DNA of 64,000 nucleotides, taken from assembly GCA_902596365.1 (NCBI GenBank), contig CACJTT010000002.1, positions 1-64,000 of the forward strand, in the 5' to 3' direction. Below the pieces are notes generated by a model. That model made no database searches. It was not told the origin of the DNA and was given only the letters and a program-made list of their open reading frames with translations. Shown here one piece after another: positions 11,911 to 21,570 of this stretch; position 1 is the first letter of the stretch; each line of letters opens with the position of its first letter. The position numbers and the translations under genes were made by a program. This DNA comes from an uncultured Alphaproteobacteria bacterium. GTDB taxonomy: Bacteria > Pseudomonadota > Alphaproteobacteria > HIMB59 > GCA-002718135.

Positions 11911-12924
11911 ATGGTTGATTTTATTAATTCTATTGTTGTTCTTCTTAATTTTGTTATCATCCCAGGTTTGTCCTATGGGTCTCAATTAGCATTAGGTGCT
12001 TTGGGAGTAACATTTGTTTACGCTATATTAAGATTTGCTAACTTTGCTCACGGTGAACTAATGTCATTTGGAGCCATGATTACAATTCTATTTACATGGT
12101 TTTTTCAATCACAAAATATTGGTTTAGGTATTCTTCCTACAGCACTAATTGCATTACCATTTGGAATTTTAGCTACAATTGTCCTAGGTTTACTTTCTGA
12201 TAAATTTGTTTTTAAATATTATCGAACACAAAAGAGTGTTCCAGTTGTATTAGCTATGGTTTCAATTGGCGTTATGTTTGTAGTGAATGCGATTATTAGA
12301 ATTATAGTTGGAACTGAAACTATTAAATTTTCTGATGGACAAAAATTCATCATGAAAGCGAAACAATTTAAAGTAATGACTGGATTAAATGAGGGACTAG
12401 CCTTAAAATCTTCTCAAGTTATTACTATTCTCATTACTATTGCGCTATTAACTTTTACTTTTTGGTTTTTGCAAAAAACGAAGACTGGAAAATCAATGCG
12501 TGCATTCTCAGATAATGAAGATTTAGCTTTACTATCAGGTATTAATCCTGACCGTGTTGTATTTATTACGTGGTTAATAGTTGGAACATTAGCTTGTGTG
12601 GCGGGAACATTATATGGTTTGGATAAAAGTTATAAGCCCATCATTTATTTAAATCTTGTGTTACCTATATTCGCTTCTGCTATCGTAGGAGGTATAGGAA
12701 GTCCTTTTGGAGCAGTTGTCGGGGGATATGTGATTGCCTTTTCAGAAATCATGGTCACGTACGCATACAAAAAATTCTTTAAATATTTATTACCAGAAAA
12801 TTTAGAGCCATCGAGTCTTGTACAACTACTCTCTACTGATTATAAATTTGCAGTCTCTTTTACTATTCTTGTAATTGTGCTTTTAATTAGACCCTCAGGT
12901 ATTTTTAGAGGAAAGGTTCTATAA
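11911..12924 (+). CDS. livH: Branched-chain amino acid-type ABC transporter permease (LivH-like)
   Basis: This membrane subunit of the HAAT importer has 337 aa and about eight helices. The early segment GVTFVYAILRFANFAHGELMSFG matches the LivH family motif (F-x-N-F-x-H-G-x-x-x-x-x-G). The second-half segment GTLYGLDKSYKP and VGGIGSPFGAVVGGYVIA is the conserved cytoplasmic coupling region near residues 230-275. It precedes livM, sharing one base. Substrate cannot be read from the permease; amino acids, or urea or amides in some relatives, are the family's range. Confidence 0.88.
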   Translation: MVDFINSIVVLLNFVIIPGLSYGSQLALGALGVTFVYAILRFANFAHGELMSFGAMITILFTWFFQSQNIGLGILPTALIALPFGILATIVLGLLSDKFVFKYYRTQKSVPVVLAMVSIGVMFVVNAIIRIIVGTETIKFSDGQKFIMKAKQFKVMTGLNEGLALKSSQVITILITIALLTFTFWFLQKTKTGKSMRAFSDNEDLALLSGINPDRVVFITWLIVGTLACVAGTLYGLDKSYKPIIYLNLVLPIFASAIVGGIGSPFGAVVGGYVIAFSEIMVTYAYKKFFKYLLPENLEPSSLVQLLSTDYKFAVSFTILVIVLLIRPSGIFRGKVL

Positions 12925-14294
12925 TGAGATTTGATAAATATGAATGGACAGCAATATCCATCATGGTGTCTTTATTTATTATAGTAGGTTTTGTTCAAGG
13001 ATGGTCGGTCAGTTTAGTTATTCTCAATATGTGCATTATCTCGGCAATTATGACGATGGGAGTTAATATTTCATGGGGGTACGCGGGTGTTATTAATTTT
13101 GGTGTGATGGGTTTTTTAGCAATGGGTGGTTTAGCTGCTGTGCTTGTATCCTATCCACCAATCAAAGAAGCTTGGCACGTTGGTGGATCAGGACTTGGAA
13201 TAAGTTTTGTTTTATTAATTGGTTTAGTTATAGTGGTATATTTTATTAATAAATTAGTAAAGAAAAAATCTCATAAATATTGGTTAAACGGTTTAGTTAT
13301 ATTTTTTGGGGTTATCATAATTAGATATTTCTTCCTCAATGCAACAAGTAAAATTGAAGAAGTTGATCCTGCTTTAGCAGGATTTTTAGGTGGAGCTAAT
13401 TTACCAATCATCTTTTCTTGGGCTGTAGGAGGTTTCTTTGCGGGTGGTGTAGCATTTCTCATTGGAAAAGTAGCGCTAGGTTTACGCTCTGATTATTTAG
13501 CTATTGTAACGCTTGGTATATCGGAGATTGTTGTCAGTGTTCTTAAGCATGAAGAGTGGTTATCACGAGGTGTTAAAAACGTTATTGGTCTTAAAAGACC
13601 TGTTCCCTATGAGATTAATCTCCAAGCTTCTGATTGGTTTATTAATATGGTGACATGGTTTAACTCATCAAAACTAAATCAAATTATAGATCCTGATCAA
13701 AAAAAAGAAATGTTAAATAATTTAATAATTGATAGCTCAAGTTTATTTGTGAAACTCAATTATGCCATCTTATTTTTCATTGTGATGATTGTAATTTACT
13801 ATTTTGCCAATAAAGCACAAATATCTCCTTGGGGTCGTATGATGCGCGCTATCCGCGATAACGAAGTCTCCGCAAACGCTATGGGAAAAGATATTGTCAA
13901 ACAACACTTAATCATCTTTGTAATTGGTGCAGCCATTGTAGGCGTAGCAGGGGCGATGCTTGTAACGTTAGATGGTTTGTTCACACCCTCTGGTTACAGA
14001 CCACTTCGTTTTACCTTTATTATTTGGATCATGGTAATTGTTGGAGGGAGTGGTAATAATCTTGGTGCTATTTTTGGTGGATTTGTGATTTGGTTTGCGT
14101 GGATTGAAGTAGCTCCTTTGACAACATTTTTAATTGAAATATTTACCTCAGGAATGGATCCTCAAAACGTCATTCGTTTACACTTATTAGATAGTGTTCC
14201 TTATTTCAGATATTTACTCATGGGTATGGTATTACTGCTGATATTGCGATATCGCCCAAAAGGCATTATCCCTGAAAAAGTCAGACATTCATAA
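12924..14294 (+). CDS. livM: Branched-chain amino acid-type ABC transporter permease (LivM-like)
   Basis: This is the second membrane subunit of the importer. At 456 aa it is longer than many LivM proteins. The extra length lies in a region around residues 95-150 and in a loop near 230-280. LivM signatures include GYAGVINFGVMGFLAMGG near residue 52, LGLRSDYLAIVTLGISEI near residue 187, WGRMMRAIRDNEVSANAMG near residue 300, and the GGSGNNLGAIFGGF stretch near residue 373. It closes the livGFHM set. A strong hairpin terminator follows 20 nt after the stop and is shared with the convergent binding-protein gene. Confidence 0.88.
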   Translation: MRFDKYEWTAISIMVSLFIIVGFVQGWSVSLVILNMCIISAIMTMGVNISWGYAGVINFGVMGFLAMGGLAAVLVSYPPIKEAWHVGGSGLGISFVLLIGLVIVVYFINKLVKKKSHKYWLNGLVIFFGVIIIRYFFLNATSKIEEVDPALAGFLGGANLPIIFSWAVGGFFAGGVAFLIGKVALGLRSDYLAIVTLGISEIVVSVLKHEEWLSRGVKNVIGLKRPVPYEINLQASDWFINMVTWFNSSKLNQIIDPDQKKEMLNNLIIDSSSLFVKLNYAILFFIVMIVIYYFANKAQISPWGRMMRAIRDNEVSANAMGKDIVKQHLIIFVIGAAIVGVAGAMLVTLDGLFTPSGYRPLRFTFIIWIMVIVGGSGNNLGAIFGGFVIWFAWIEVAPLTTFLIEIFTSGMDPQNVIRLHLLDSVPYFRYLLMGMVLLLILRYRPKGIIPEKVRHS

Positions 14295-14313
14295 TGAAAG
14301 GTTTTAATCATAA

Positions 14314-14342
14314 AAAAACCCAGCTGAATAAGCTGGGTTTTT
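14314..14342. terminator. Bidirectional hairpin terminator between livM and the binding-protein gene
   Basis: A perfect inverted repeat, ACCCAGCT with loop GAATA and AGCTGGGT, is extended by A-T pairs to about 12 bp. It is flanked by A runs on the left and T runs on the right, so it can end transcripts from both directions. It sits exactly between the convergent livM and livK-like genes. Confidence 0.9.
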
Positions 14343-14366
14343 AAGAAATTTTTTAGTAAATTATTA

Positions 14367-15548
14367 TTATAGCGCACCTACTGTTACAAAAGCACCACCA
14401 GAAACTTCAAGTTCCTTAAAGGCACCAGCTGCATCACCAAATACGTTAAATTCAACATCAGTTGCCCCTTGGTAATCAATATCATTACCAGCAGCTAACA
14501 TTTGTAGACCGTAAGCTAATTGACCTGGATTGATAACAACACCAGGAGCATTAGATACTTTACTAATATTACTCAAGATAGATTTTCTATCAGCAGATCC
14601 ACCAGCTTGAATTGCAAGAGCAATAATCGCAGCAGCGTCATAAGACTCTCCTACGTAAGGTGCACTTCCATCCATGCCGTTAGCAGCTGCAAGGTCAGCA
14701 AATTTAGCAGAACCTTTAGAGATTGCACCTGGCATAGAACCAAATGAACCTTCAAGATCTGCACCAATGTTATCAATAATTGATTGACCAATCATACCAT
14801 CAGATAGAACAAACGTATCAAAAGCACCAGAATCAAGAGATGCTTCAATCATACCTTTTCCACCATCATCAATATAACCAATAACTAGTAGAGCATCACC
14901 ACCAGCAGATGCTAAAACACCTACTTCAGATGAATAATCTGCTTTTCCGTCTTCATGTGAAGCAGAAGCAGTAATAGTTCCACCACCTGAAGCAAAAGCA
15001 GCTTCAAATACTTCAGCTAGACCTTTACCATAGTCATTGTTTGTGTAAGTTACAGCAATACTTTCAATACCTCTTTTAAGAGCTAAGTTAGCTAAAACTT
15101 TACCACCCATTGCATCAGATGGAGCAGTTCTCCAGAACGTTCCATTATCAGCAATTTTACTTAAACCAGGTGAAGTTGCAGAAGGAGATACCATAAGCAC
15201 TCCATTCGGTACAGCTACGTTAGCATTGATAGCTCCAGTTACACCAGAACAGTCAGCACCCATGATAGCAGATACACCGTCAGCAACTAGTTGTTCTGCA
15301 GCAGCCGTCGCAGCAGCAGAGTCAACACAAGTTGAGTCAGCTTCAAGTATTGTGAAAGTTTCACCACCAAGAAGGTTTCCAGAATTTGAAGCTTCTAGAA
15401 ACGCCAATTTTGCTCCATCTCTCATAGCAGGAGTTAGAGATTCAATCGGACCGGTGAAACCTAAAATAATACCAACTTTAATTTCAGCTAAAGCAGCAGT
15501 CGAAATAGACGACAAACTGATAATAGCTGCAACAAGTAATTTTTTCAT
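14367..15548 (-). CDS. livK: Periplasmic amino acid-binding protein of the HAAT importer (LivK-like)
   Basis: This 393-aa periplasmic binding protein of the type 1 (Leu/Ile/Val-binding) fold delivers substrate to LivHMGF. A Sec signal peptide is clear: MKKLLVAAIISL..., with probable cleavage after ALA near residue 21. The mature part begins with EIKVGIILGFTGP and has the family's ADGVSAIMGADCSGVTGA region and two conserved cysteines near residues 73 and 99. A strong ribosome site (GGAGGAAAT) lies just before the ATG, as expected for an abundant binding protein. It is convergent with livM across a shared terminator and has its own promoter region upstream. The codons are richer in GC than those of its neighbours, which fits high expression. 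Confidence 0.9.
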   Translation of the reverse strand: MKKLLVAAIISLSSISTAALAEIKVGIILGFTGPIESLTPAMRDGAKLAFLEASNSGNLLGGETFTILEADSTCVDSAAATAAAEQLVADGVSAIMGADCSGVTGAINANVAVPNGVLMVSPSATSPGLSKIADNGTFWRTAPSDAMGGKVLANLALKRGIESIAVTYTNNDYGKGLAEVFEAAFASGGGTITASASHEDGKADYSSEVGVLASAGGDALLVIGYIDDGGKGMIEASLDSGAFDTFVLSDGMIGQSIIDNIGADLEGSFGSMPGAISKGSAKFADLAAANGMDGSAPYVGESYDAAAIIALAIQAGGSADRKSILSNISKVSNAPGVVINPGQLAYGLQMLAAGNDIDYQGATDVEFNVFGDAAGAFKELEVSGGAFVTVGAL

Positions 15549-15650
15549 ATTTCCTCCGAGAAATTATTTTTTTTATATAGATCAAATCAATTCCAAGGTA
15601 CAGAAATCAATGATATTGAAATGGTAAATTTGGCTAAAAAATAGAAAAAA

Positions 15651-16763
15651 ATGGAAGAATTTTATACAAATACGGTAGTTATTGGCGCTGGAGTTGTAGG
15701 TTTGGCTATTGCAAAAGAGATTAATGCAAAAAATAGAGAGACTATTATTATTGAAAAAGAGCCCAAAATAGGTCAAATTACTAGTTCTAGAAACTCTGGC
15801 GTTATTCATGCTGGTATTTATTATCAATCTAATACCTTGAAATCGAAGCTTTGTGTTGAAGGCAATAAACTTCTTTATGCTTATGCTAAAAAATTCAATG
15901 TCCCTTTTATTAATACAAAGAAAATTATTGTTGCCACTGATGAATCACAGATGGAAAAAATATTTGAAATAAAGAAACAGGCTACAACAAATGGCGTTGA
16001 AGGTTTAGATATATTAAATGAAACTCAAATCAATCAATTGGAGCCTTTGATCAAATCTTCAGGAGGTTTACATGTTCCATCTACCGGTATTATTGACCAG
16101 CATAGTTTGATGCAATCATATCTTGGAGAATTTGAGAATAATGGGGGGATGGTATCTTATAATTCTACCGTGGAGAGAATATTAATAAATAATAAAAAAT
16201 TTGAAATTGAAGTTCTTGATAATGAAAAAAATAAAACAAAAATTATTTGTGATTATCTAATAAATGCTGCAGGTATATTTGCTTCAGATATTGCTAATAA
16301 TATTTATGGTCTTGATAAAGAATATGTGCCCAATACTTATTTGGCGAAAGGAAATTATTTTTCCTTAAATAAAAAATTACCAATTAACCATTTAATTTAT
16401 CCAGTTCCAGAAAAGATAAGTCTTGGAATTCATTTGACTTTAGAGGTAGATAAATCAATTAAGTTTGGTCCAGATGCTGAATGGGTTGATGATCCGTATG
16501 ATTATTCTGTTAATGAAAATTTAAAATCAAAGTTTTGTCATTCTATTAATAGATATTTGCCTAATATTAGTGAAGATATGCTCTCTCCATCATATGCAGG
16601 ACTTAGACCGATAACAAGTAAAGAGGATAGGACTAAACGCGATTTTACGATTAGTACGGTTGAAAATCATAAAATAGAAAATCTAATTAATTTATATGGT
16701 ATAGAGTCACCTGGATTAACATCTTCTTTGGCAATAGCTAATTATGTTACGGAAAGATTATAA
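15651..16763 (+). CDS. FAD-dependent oxidoreductase, L-2-hydroxyglutarate oxidase-like
   Basis: This is a 370-aa DAO-family flavoprotein. The dinucleotide-binding motif GAGVVGLAIAKEI is at about residues 12-24, followed by IIIEKEP. The segment SSRNSGVIHAGIYY near residues 46-59 is characteristic of LhgO/YgaF-type L-2-hydroxyglutarate oxidases, and C-terminal PSYAGLRPI and GIESPGLTSS (about 317-355) complete the FAD and substrate site. LhgO relatives oxidise L-2-hydroxyglutarate to 2-oxoglutarate and pass electrons to the respiratory chain. Next to gpsA, a glycerol-3-phosphate or other 2-hydroxyacid oxidase role is also possible. It starts the plus-strand sugar block, one base before gpsA. Confidence 0.72.
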   Translation: MEEFYTNTVVIGAGVVGLAIAKEINAKNRETIIIEKEPKIGQITSSRNSGVIHAGIYYQSNTLKSKLCVEGNKLLYAYAKKFNVPFINTKKIIVATDESQMEKIFEIKKQATTNGVEGLDILNETQINQLEPLIKSSGGLHVPSTGIIDQHSLMQSYLGEFENNGGMVSYNSTVERILINNKKFEIEVLDNEKNKTKIICDYLINAAGIFASDIANNIYGLDKEYVPNTYLAKGNYFSLNKKLPINHLIYPVPEKISLGIHLTLEVDKSIKFGPDAEWVDDPYDYSVNENLKSKFCHSINRYLPNISEDMLSPSYAGLRPITSKEDRTKRDFTISTVENHKIENLINLYGIESPGLTSSLAIANYVTERL

Positions 16764-17747
16764 ATGACAATTGGTATTTTAGGTGGTGGTGTTTGGGGAA
16801 GTGCTCTGGCTAAACTTTTTAGTGATCAAGAAGTTTTAATTTATACTAGAGATAAAAAAGTGATGAACTCTATTAATGATCATCATTTTAATCCTAAATT
16901 AAAATATGCAACATTCAATGATAATGTCAAAGCAACGGATGATTTAAAAAGTATTACCAAAAAAAGTTTAATTTTCATTGCTCTTCCAACACAAAATATT
17001 CGTGAAGTTTTATCAAATTCATATTTTCAAAATTTAAATGCTGATGTAATTATTGCATCTAAAGGTATTGAGATTTCATCATCTTTATTTTTATCTCAAT
17101 TGGTAGAAAGTCTAATTAAGCCTAAATCTTTAAGCATTTTGTCTGGACCTTGCTTTTCAGATGAAGTTGCTCAAGATCTACCAACCGCAGCGACATTTGC
17201 CTCATCCAATTCATCAATATTTGATACCATTTCACGAATGCTAAAGACTAAGAAATTTCGAATTTATTATTCAGATGATGTTATAGGCTGTCAAATTGGA
17301 GGAGCTTTAAAAAATATCTATGCTATTGCTGCAGGTATTTCGGATGGATTAAATTTAGGAGAAAATGCAAGAAGTGCGCTTATTACTCGTTCTTTCGTTG
17401 AGATATCAAGATTTGCGATGTTTTTTAAGTCAAAGCAAGAAACTATTTTTGGTTTATCAGGATTGGGTGATTTAATGTTGACGTGTAACTCTTCTAAATC
17501 ACGAAATACTAATTTTGGGATTAAAATTGCAAACATCAAACACAAAAATTTTGAGAAAGAACTTGATAAAAATGCCATTACTGAGGGATACTATACCGCT
17601 AAAGCTGCTATAAAAATTGCTTCAGAAAATAATATTGAAATGCCAATCTTAGAGTCTGTTTTTAATATTCTCTATAATGAATTTGATATAGAAGAAGAAA
17701 TTAAAAAATTAATGTCAAGACCTCTAACGATTGAAAAAATTAATTAA
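16764..17747 (+). CDS. gpsA: Glycerol-3-phosphate dehydrogenase [NAD(P)+]
   Basis: GpsA reduces dihydroxyacetone phosphate to sn-glycerol 3-phosphate for phospholipid synthesis. The 327-aa length is normal. The NAD motif GILGGGVWGSALAKLF is at residues 4-19. IALPTQNIREVL near residue 74, ASKGIE near residue 98, and LSGPCFSDEVA near residue 128 follow. The catalytic-lysine segment GGALKNIYAIAAGISDG is near residue 178, and GLGDLMLTC near residue 233. In this cluster it may also handle DHAP made by sugar cleavage, but its usual lipid role is sufficient. deoC follows 4 nt later. Confidence 0.93.
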   Translation: MTIGILGGGVWGSALAKLFSDQEVLIYTRDKKVMNSINDHHFNPKLKYATFNDNVKATDDLKSITKKSLIFIALPTQNIREVLSNSYFQNLNADVIIASKGIEISSSLFLSQLVESLIKPKSLSILSGPCFSDEVAQDLPTAATFASSNSSIFDTISRMLKTKKFRIYYSDDVIGCQIGGALKNIYAIAAGISDGLNLGENARSALITRSFVEISRFAMFFKSKQETIFGLSGLGDLMLTCNSSKSRNTNFGIKIANIKHKNFEKELDKNAITEGYYTAKAAIKIASENNIEMPILESVFNILYNEFDIEEEIKKLMSRPLTIEKIN

Positions 17748-17751
17748 ATAA

Positions 17752-18678
17752 ATGAACTTAGATACTGATTTAGTAAGCAATATTCGTATTAATCTTAGCG
17801 CGATAGAAAGAAGAACGTCAACTCTCACAAAAAGACGCTCTGTTAAAAAAGACTATCAAGCGGCATGGCTACTAAAAGCAATCTCTCTTATTGATTTAAC
17901 AACTTTAAGCGGTGATGATACTGCTGGAAAAGTAGAGCGCTTATGCGAAAAAGCAAAACGACCAATCTCTCTTGATTTGCATGATAAATTAGGTTTAAAA
18001 CAAGGAGATATCAAAGTTGGCGCAGTATGTGTTTATCATCATTTAATTAAAGAGGCTAAAAAAAATCTTCCAAATAATATTCCTGTTGCAGCTGTATCAA
18101 CTGGTTTTCCTGCTGGATTATCATCTTTCAAAACAAGAAAACAAGAAATTACAGAGTCCATTAAAAATGGTGCTGATGAAATAGATATTGTTATAAATAG
18201 AGGTTTTGTTTTGCAAAATAATTGGAAAAAATTATATCAAGAAGTTCGTGATTTTAAAAAAGCAGCAAAGAACAAGCATATAAAAGCAATATTAGGTGTA
18301 GGTGATTTGGAGACTTTAAGAAATGTTGCTAAAGCATCTATGGTTTGTATGATGGCAGGCGCAGATTTTATTAAAACTTCTACTGGGAAAGAATCTATCA
18401 ATGCTAATCTAAATAACAGTCTAGTTATGCTTCGAATGATTAGGCATTTTTATCAAATGACAGGTAAAAAAATTGGATTTAAGCCAGCTGGAGGTATTTC
18501 TACTGCCAAAACAGTTATTGAATTTTTAATTCTCGTTATGGAGGAGCTTGGGCATGAATGGATAAATCCAAAATATCTTCGAATTGGTGCCTCTAGTCTT
18601 CTAATAGATATTGAGAGACAACTCTATCACTTTGCATTAGGAAGATATGCAAATAAAGAAAAGTTAGCAATTGGATAA
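17752..18678 (+). CDS. deoC: Deoxyribose-phosphate aldolase
   Basis: DeoC cleaves 2-deoxyribose 5-phosphate to glyceraldehyde 3-phosphate and acetaldehyde. The protein is 308 aa, longer than the approximately 250-260 aa of many DeoC proteins because of an N-terminal extension of about 45 residues rich in Arg and Lys. The Schiff-base lysine lies in ADFIKTSTGKES near residue 207, the second catalytic lysine in GFKPAGGIST near residue 243, and the early AVSTGFPAG strand near residue 122. The gene's stop overlaps the start of an aldehyde dehydrogenase by one base. This coupling suggests the acetaldehyde product is oxidised at once to acetate or acetyl-CoA. Confidence 0.92.
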   Translation: MNLDTDLVSNIRINLSAIERRTSTLTKRRSVKKDYQAAWLLKAISLIDLTTLSGDDTAGKVERLCEKAKRPISLDLHDKLGLKQGDIKVGAVCVYHHLIKEAKKNLPNNIPVAAVSTGFPAGLSSFKTRKQEITESIKNGADEIDIVINRGFVLQNNWKKLYQEVRDFKKAAKNKHIKAILGVGDLETLRNVAKASMVCMMAGADFIKTSTGKESINANLNNSLVMLRMIRHFYQMTGKKIGFKPAGGISTAKTVIEFLILVMEELGHEWINPKYLRIGASSLLIDIERQLYHFALGRYANKEKLAIG

Positions 18679-21038
18679 TGAGTAAAATTATACAGAACTT
18701 TAAAAACATTTCTTATGGTCCAGCACCAGAGGACAGTAAAGATGTTATGTCCTGGATCAATTCGCTCAATAATCCTAATCATTTATTTATAAACGGTGTA
18801 TGGGTAAAATCTAAATCTTCTAAAAAATTACAAGTCATTAATCCGGCTTCTAATAAAAAACTTACAACACTTTCCATTTCTAATAAAACTGATGTTAATC
18901 TGGCAGTAGGAGCGGCAAAAAAAGCATTTAATTCTTGGTCTAAAACTTCCTCTGATACTAGGGCAAAATATCTTTATGCATTAGCAAGATTAATCCAAAA
19001 ACATTCTAGGTTTTTATCTGTATTGGAGACCATTGATAATGGAAAACCGATAAGAGAGACAAGAGATATAGATATTCCTTTAGTAGCAAGACATTTTTAT
19101 TATCATGCTGGATGGGCAAAAAAAATTGATACAAAAATAAATAAACCAATTGGTGTTGTTGGTCAGATAATTCCTTGGAATTTTCCTTTGTTAATGCTGT
19201 CTTGGAAAATTGCTCCAGCAATTGCTGCAGGAAATACTGTTGTTTTAAAACCTGCAGAATTTACGTCTTTAACAGCACTTTATTTTGCAGAATTATGTAA
19301 AAAGGCAAGAATTCCCAAAGGCGTAATTAATATTATTACTGGTGATGGTAGTACAGGAGAACTTCTTACTGCACATCCTGATACAAAAAAGATTGCTTTT
19401 ACAGGATCAACAGAAGTTGGAAAAAAAATTATTCAATCTACTGCGAAGCATGAAAAAAAACTAACTATGGAGTTAGGAGGCAAATCACCATTTATAGTAT
19501 TTGAAGATGCTGATCTTGATAGTGCTGTTGAAGGAGTAGTTGATGCAATATGGTTTAACCAAGGTCAGGTGTGTTGTGCAGGATCTCGCTTATTGATTCA
19601 AGAAAGTGTAGAAAAATTATTTATTAAAAAGTTAAAAGCACGCATGGAGAAACTACGTGTAGGAAATCCACTCGATAAATCAATTGATATTGGTGCAATT
19701 GTTGCACCGGTACAATTAAAAAAAATACAATCAATAGTAAAAAAGGGAGAAAAGGAAGGTTCTAAATTATGGCAACCTAGTTGGGCTTGTCCAACTGATG
19801 GCTTATTTTATCCTCCTTCTATTTTTACCAATGTTTCCCCGTCTTCATTTATTGCTCAAGTAGAGATTTTTGGACCAGTCTTATCAGTGCTTAGTTTTAG
19901 AACACCTAGTGAAGCAGCAACTATTGCAAACAATACTCCTTACGGTTTAGCGGCAAGTATATGGTCAGAAAATATTAACCTTGCTCTTGATATTGCTCCT
20001 AAAATAAAAGCTGGAGTTATATGGATTAATTCAACTAATTTATTTGATGCTGCCTGTGGGTTTGGTGGATATAAAGAAAGTGGATTTGGAAGAGAAGGTG
20101 GTGTTGAAGGTATCAGAGCATATCAAGATAATACACTGCCTGAGGCTAGTAAAATCATTAATAAAGTTAATAAAAATAAAGTTGAATTTTCTACTATAGA
20201 TGCGACACCTAAATTATACATTGGTGGCAAACAAAAAAGACCTGATAGTGGTTATTCTTTTAATCAGCTATCTTCTCAAAAAGAATTTATTTGTGATATA
20301 GCTAGAGCTAATAGGAAAGACGTAAGAGATACTGTTGAGGCTGCTTCTAAATCAATGATAGGAACTTTAAGTAATTTTAATCGTGCACAAATTTTATTTT
20401 ATTTAGCAGAAAATCTATCTCAACGAAAAGAAACATTTGTTAATTTATTAATGAATATTGTTGGTGCTAATAGAAGCCAAGCCACAAAAGAATTTGAACA
20501 AGCTTGTGAAAGAATTTTTTATTATGCTTCTATGGCGGATAAATTTGAAGGAAATATTCACAACCCTCCAATGAGAGGTTTAACGTTAGCAGTAAAAGAA
20601 CCAATTGGAATTATGGCAAGTATTATGAGTGATGATCAGCCTCTTTTAAGCATATCAACTATCATATCCTCATTATTTGCTAACGGTAATTCTAGTATCA
20701 TTGTACCATCAGAAAAAACATCTTTGATAGCAACGTCTTTGTATCAAGTTTTTGAAACATCCGACATTCCTGCTGGCTCAGTTAATATATTAACTACAAA
20801 AGAAAATGAGCTAAACGAAACATTGACACAGCATGAAAATATTCAAGGAATATGGGCCTTTTCTAATAATGCAAAAATTAGATCATCTATAATTCATGGG
20901 ACAGTATTTAATCTTAAACGCTATTGGTGCCCAAAAAATAAAGCAATCGATTGGAGTAATAATTCAGAAGAATTTTTAAATGAATTTCTTTATGAAGGAT
21001 CTCAAGTTAAAAATATCTGGATACCATACGGAGAGTAA
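18678..21038 (+). CDS. Two-domain aldehyde dehydrogenase, second domain degenerate
   Basis: This 786-aa protein contains two ALDH-superfamily units. The first (about residues 30-490) is complete: IIPWNFPLLMLSWKIAPA near 162, KPAEF near 187, FTGSTEVGKK near 240, MELGGKSPF with the general base near 263, and the catalytic cysteine in GQVCCAGSRLL near 297. The second (about 510-785) keeps the fold pattern (PLYIGGK-like start, VKEPIGIMASI, SIIVPSEKTS) but I see no GQxC nucleophile or ELGG motif, so it is probably structural. Fused ALDHs of this kind next to deoC are known in alphaproteobacteria. The likely job is oxidising acetaldehyde released by DeoC. It overlaps deoC by one base. Confidence 0.85.
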   Translation: MSKIIQNFKNISYGPAPEDSKDVMSWINSLNNPNHLFINGVWVKSKSSKKLQVINPASNKKLTTLSISNKTDVNLAVGAAKKAFNSWSKTSSDTRAKYLYALARLIQKHSRFLSVLETIDNGKPIRETRDIDIPLVARHFYYHAGWAKKIDTKINKPIGVVGQIIPWNFPLLMLSWKIAPAIAAGNTVVLKPAEFTSLTALYFAELCKKARIPKGVINIITGDGSTGELLTAHPDTKKIAFTGSTEVGKKIIQSTAKHEKKLTMELGGKSPFIVFEDADLDSAVEGVVDAIWFNQGQVCCAGSRLLIQESVEKLFIKKLKARMEKLRVGNPLDKSIDIGAIVAPVQLKKIQSIVKKGEKEGSKLWQPSWACPTDGLFYPPSIFTNVSPSSFIAQVEIFGPVLSVLSFRTPSEAATIANNTPYGLAASIWSENINLALDIAPKIKAGVIWINSTNLFDAACGFGGYKESGFGREGGVEGIRAYQDNTLPEASKIINKVNKNKVEFSTIDATPKLYIGGKQKRPDSGYSFNQLSSQKEFICDIARANRKDVRDTVEAASKSMIGTLSNFNRAQILFYLAENLSQRKETFVNLLMNIVGANRSQATKEFEQACERIFYYASMADKFEGNIHNPPMRGLTLAVKEPIGIMASIMSDDQPLLSISTIISSLFANGNSSIIVPSEKTSLIATSLYQVFETSDIPAGSVNILTTKENELNETLTQHENIQGIWAFSNNAKIRSSIIHGTVFNLKRYWCPKNKAIDWSNNSEEFLNEFLYEGSQVKNIWIPYGE

Positions 21039-21111
21039 AATTTATATAAAAAATTTTACATAATTACTGTTTTATGATGATATACATTTTAAATAAACGA
21101 AAGAGGTAAAT

Positions 21112-21564
21112 ATGTTAATAAATGTTAATCCGCTTATTAGCCCTGAAATACTATCACTTATAAGATCGATGGGACATGGAGATAAGTTTGTTTTAAGTGA
21201 TGCAAATTTCCCATCTTATTCTCAGGGAAATAAACTTTACCGTATGGATGGATTGAATCTTCCACAAGCTGCAGAATCTTTACTTACACACTTTCCACTA
21301 GACAGTTTTGTACCACATCCAGTGCAAAGAATGGAAATTGATGGTAAACCAGATGAAATAAATGAAGTACAACAAGAATTAATAAATACTGTAAAAAAAG
21401 TATCCGGAGATAATTGGGTTGTTGGTTCAATTGAGAGACAAAAATTTTATGTGGAAGCAAAAAAAACTATGGCGGTAATTACAACAAGTGAGACTAGACC
21501 ATATGGATGCTTTATTTTTACTAAAGGTGTTTTAAAACCAGATGGAACTGTCTGGGTTATTTAA
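21112..21564 (+). CDS. fucU: RbsD/FucU-family sugar mutarotase
   Basis: This 150-aa protein matches the RbsD/FucU family, which interconverts sugar anomers. N-terminal NPLISPEILSLIRSMGHGDKFVLSDANFPS contains the conserved GHGD catalytic histidine near residue 22 and DANFP. The C-terminal ETRPYGCFIFTKGVL keeps the conserved Tyr-Gly region near residue 130. FucU-like length and features fit better than RbsD. It has its own upstream gap of 73 nt and a good ribosome site (AGAGGT 5 nt before ATG), suggesting the start of a sub-operon that runs through the split transketolase, BtpA, M42 and FGGY genes. The sugar is unknown. Confidence 0.85.
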   Translation: MLINVNPLISPEILSLIRSMGHGDKFVLSDANFPSYSQGNKLYRMDGLNLPQAAESLLTHFPLDSFVPHPVQRMEIDGKPDEINEVQQELINTVKKVSGDNWVVGSIERQKFYVEAKKTMAVITTSETRPYGCFIFTKGVLKPDGTVWVI

Positions 21565-21570
21565 TTATAA

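Noticed and set aside
15226-15627. 133-codon plus-strand frame opposite the Liv binding-protein gene
   Set aside because: It is a mirror of the GC-richer codons of a highly expressed gene, with low-complexity Ala/Ser/Pro content.
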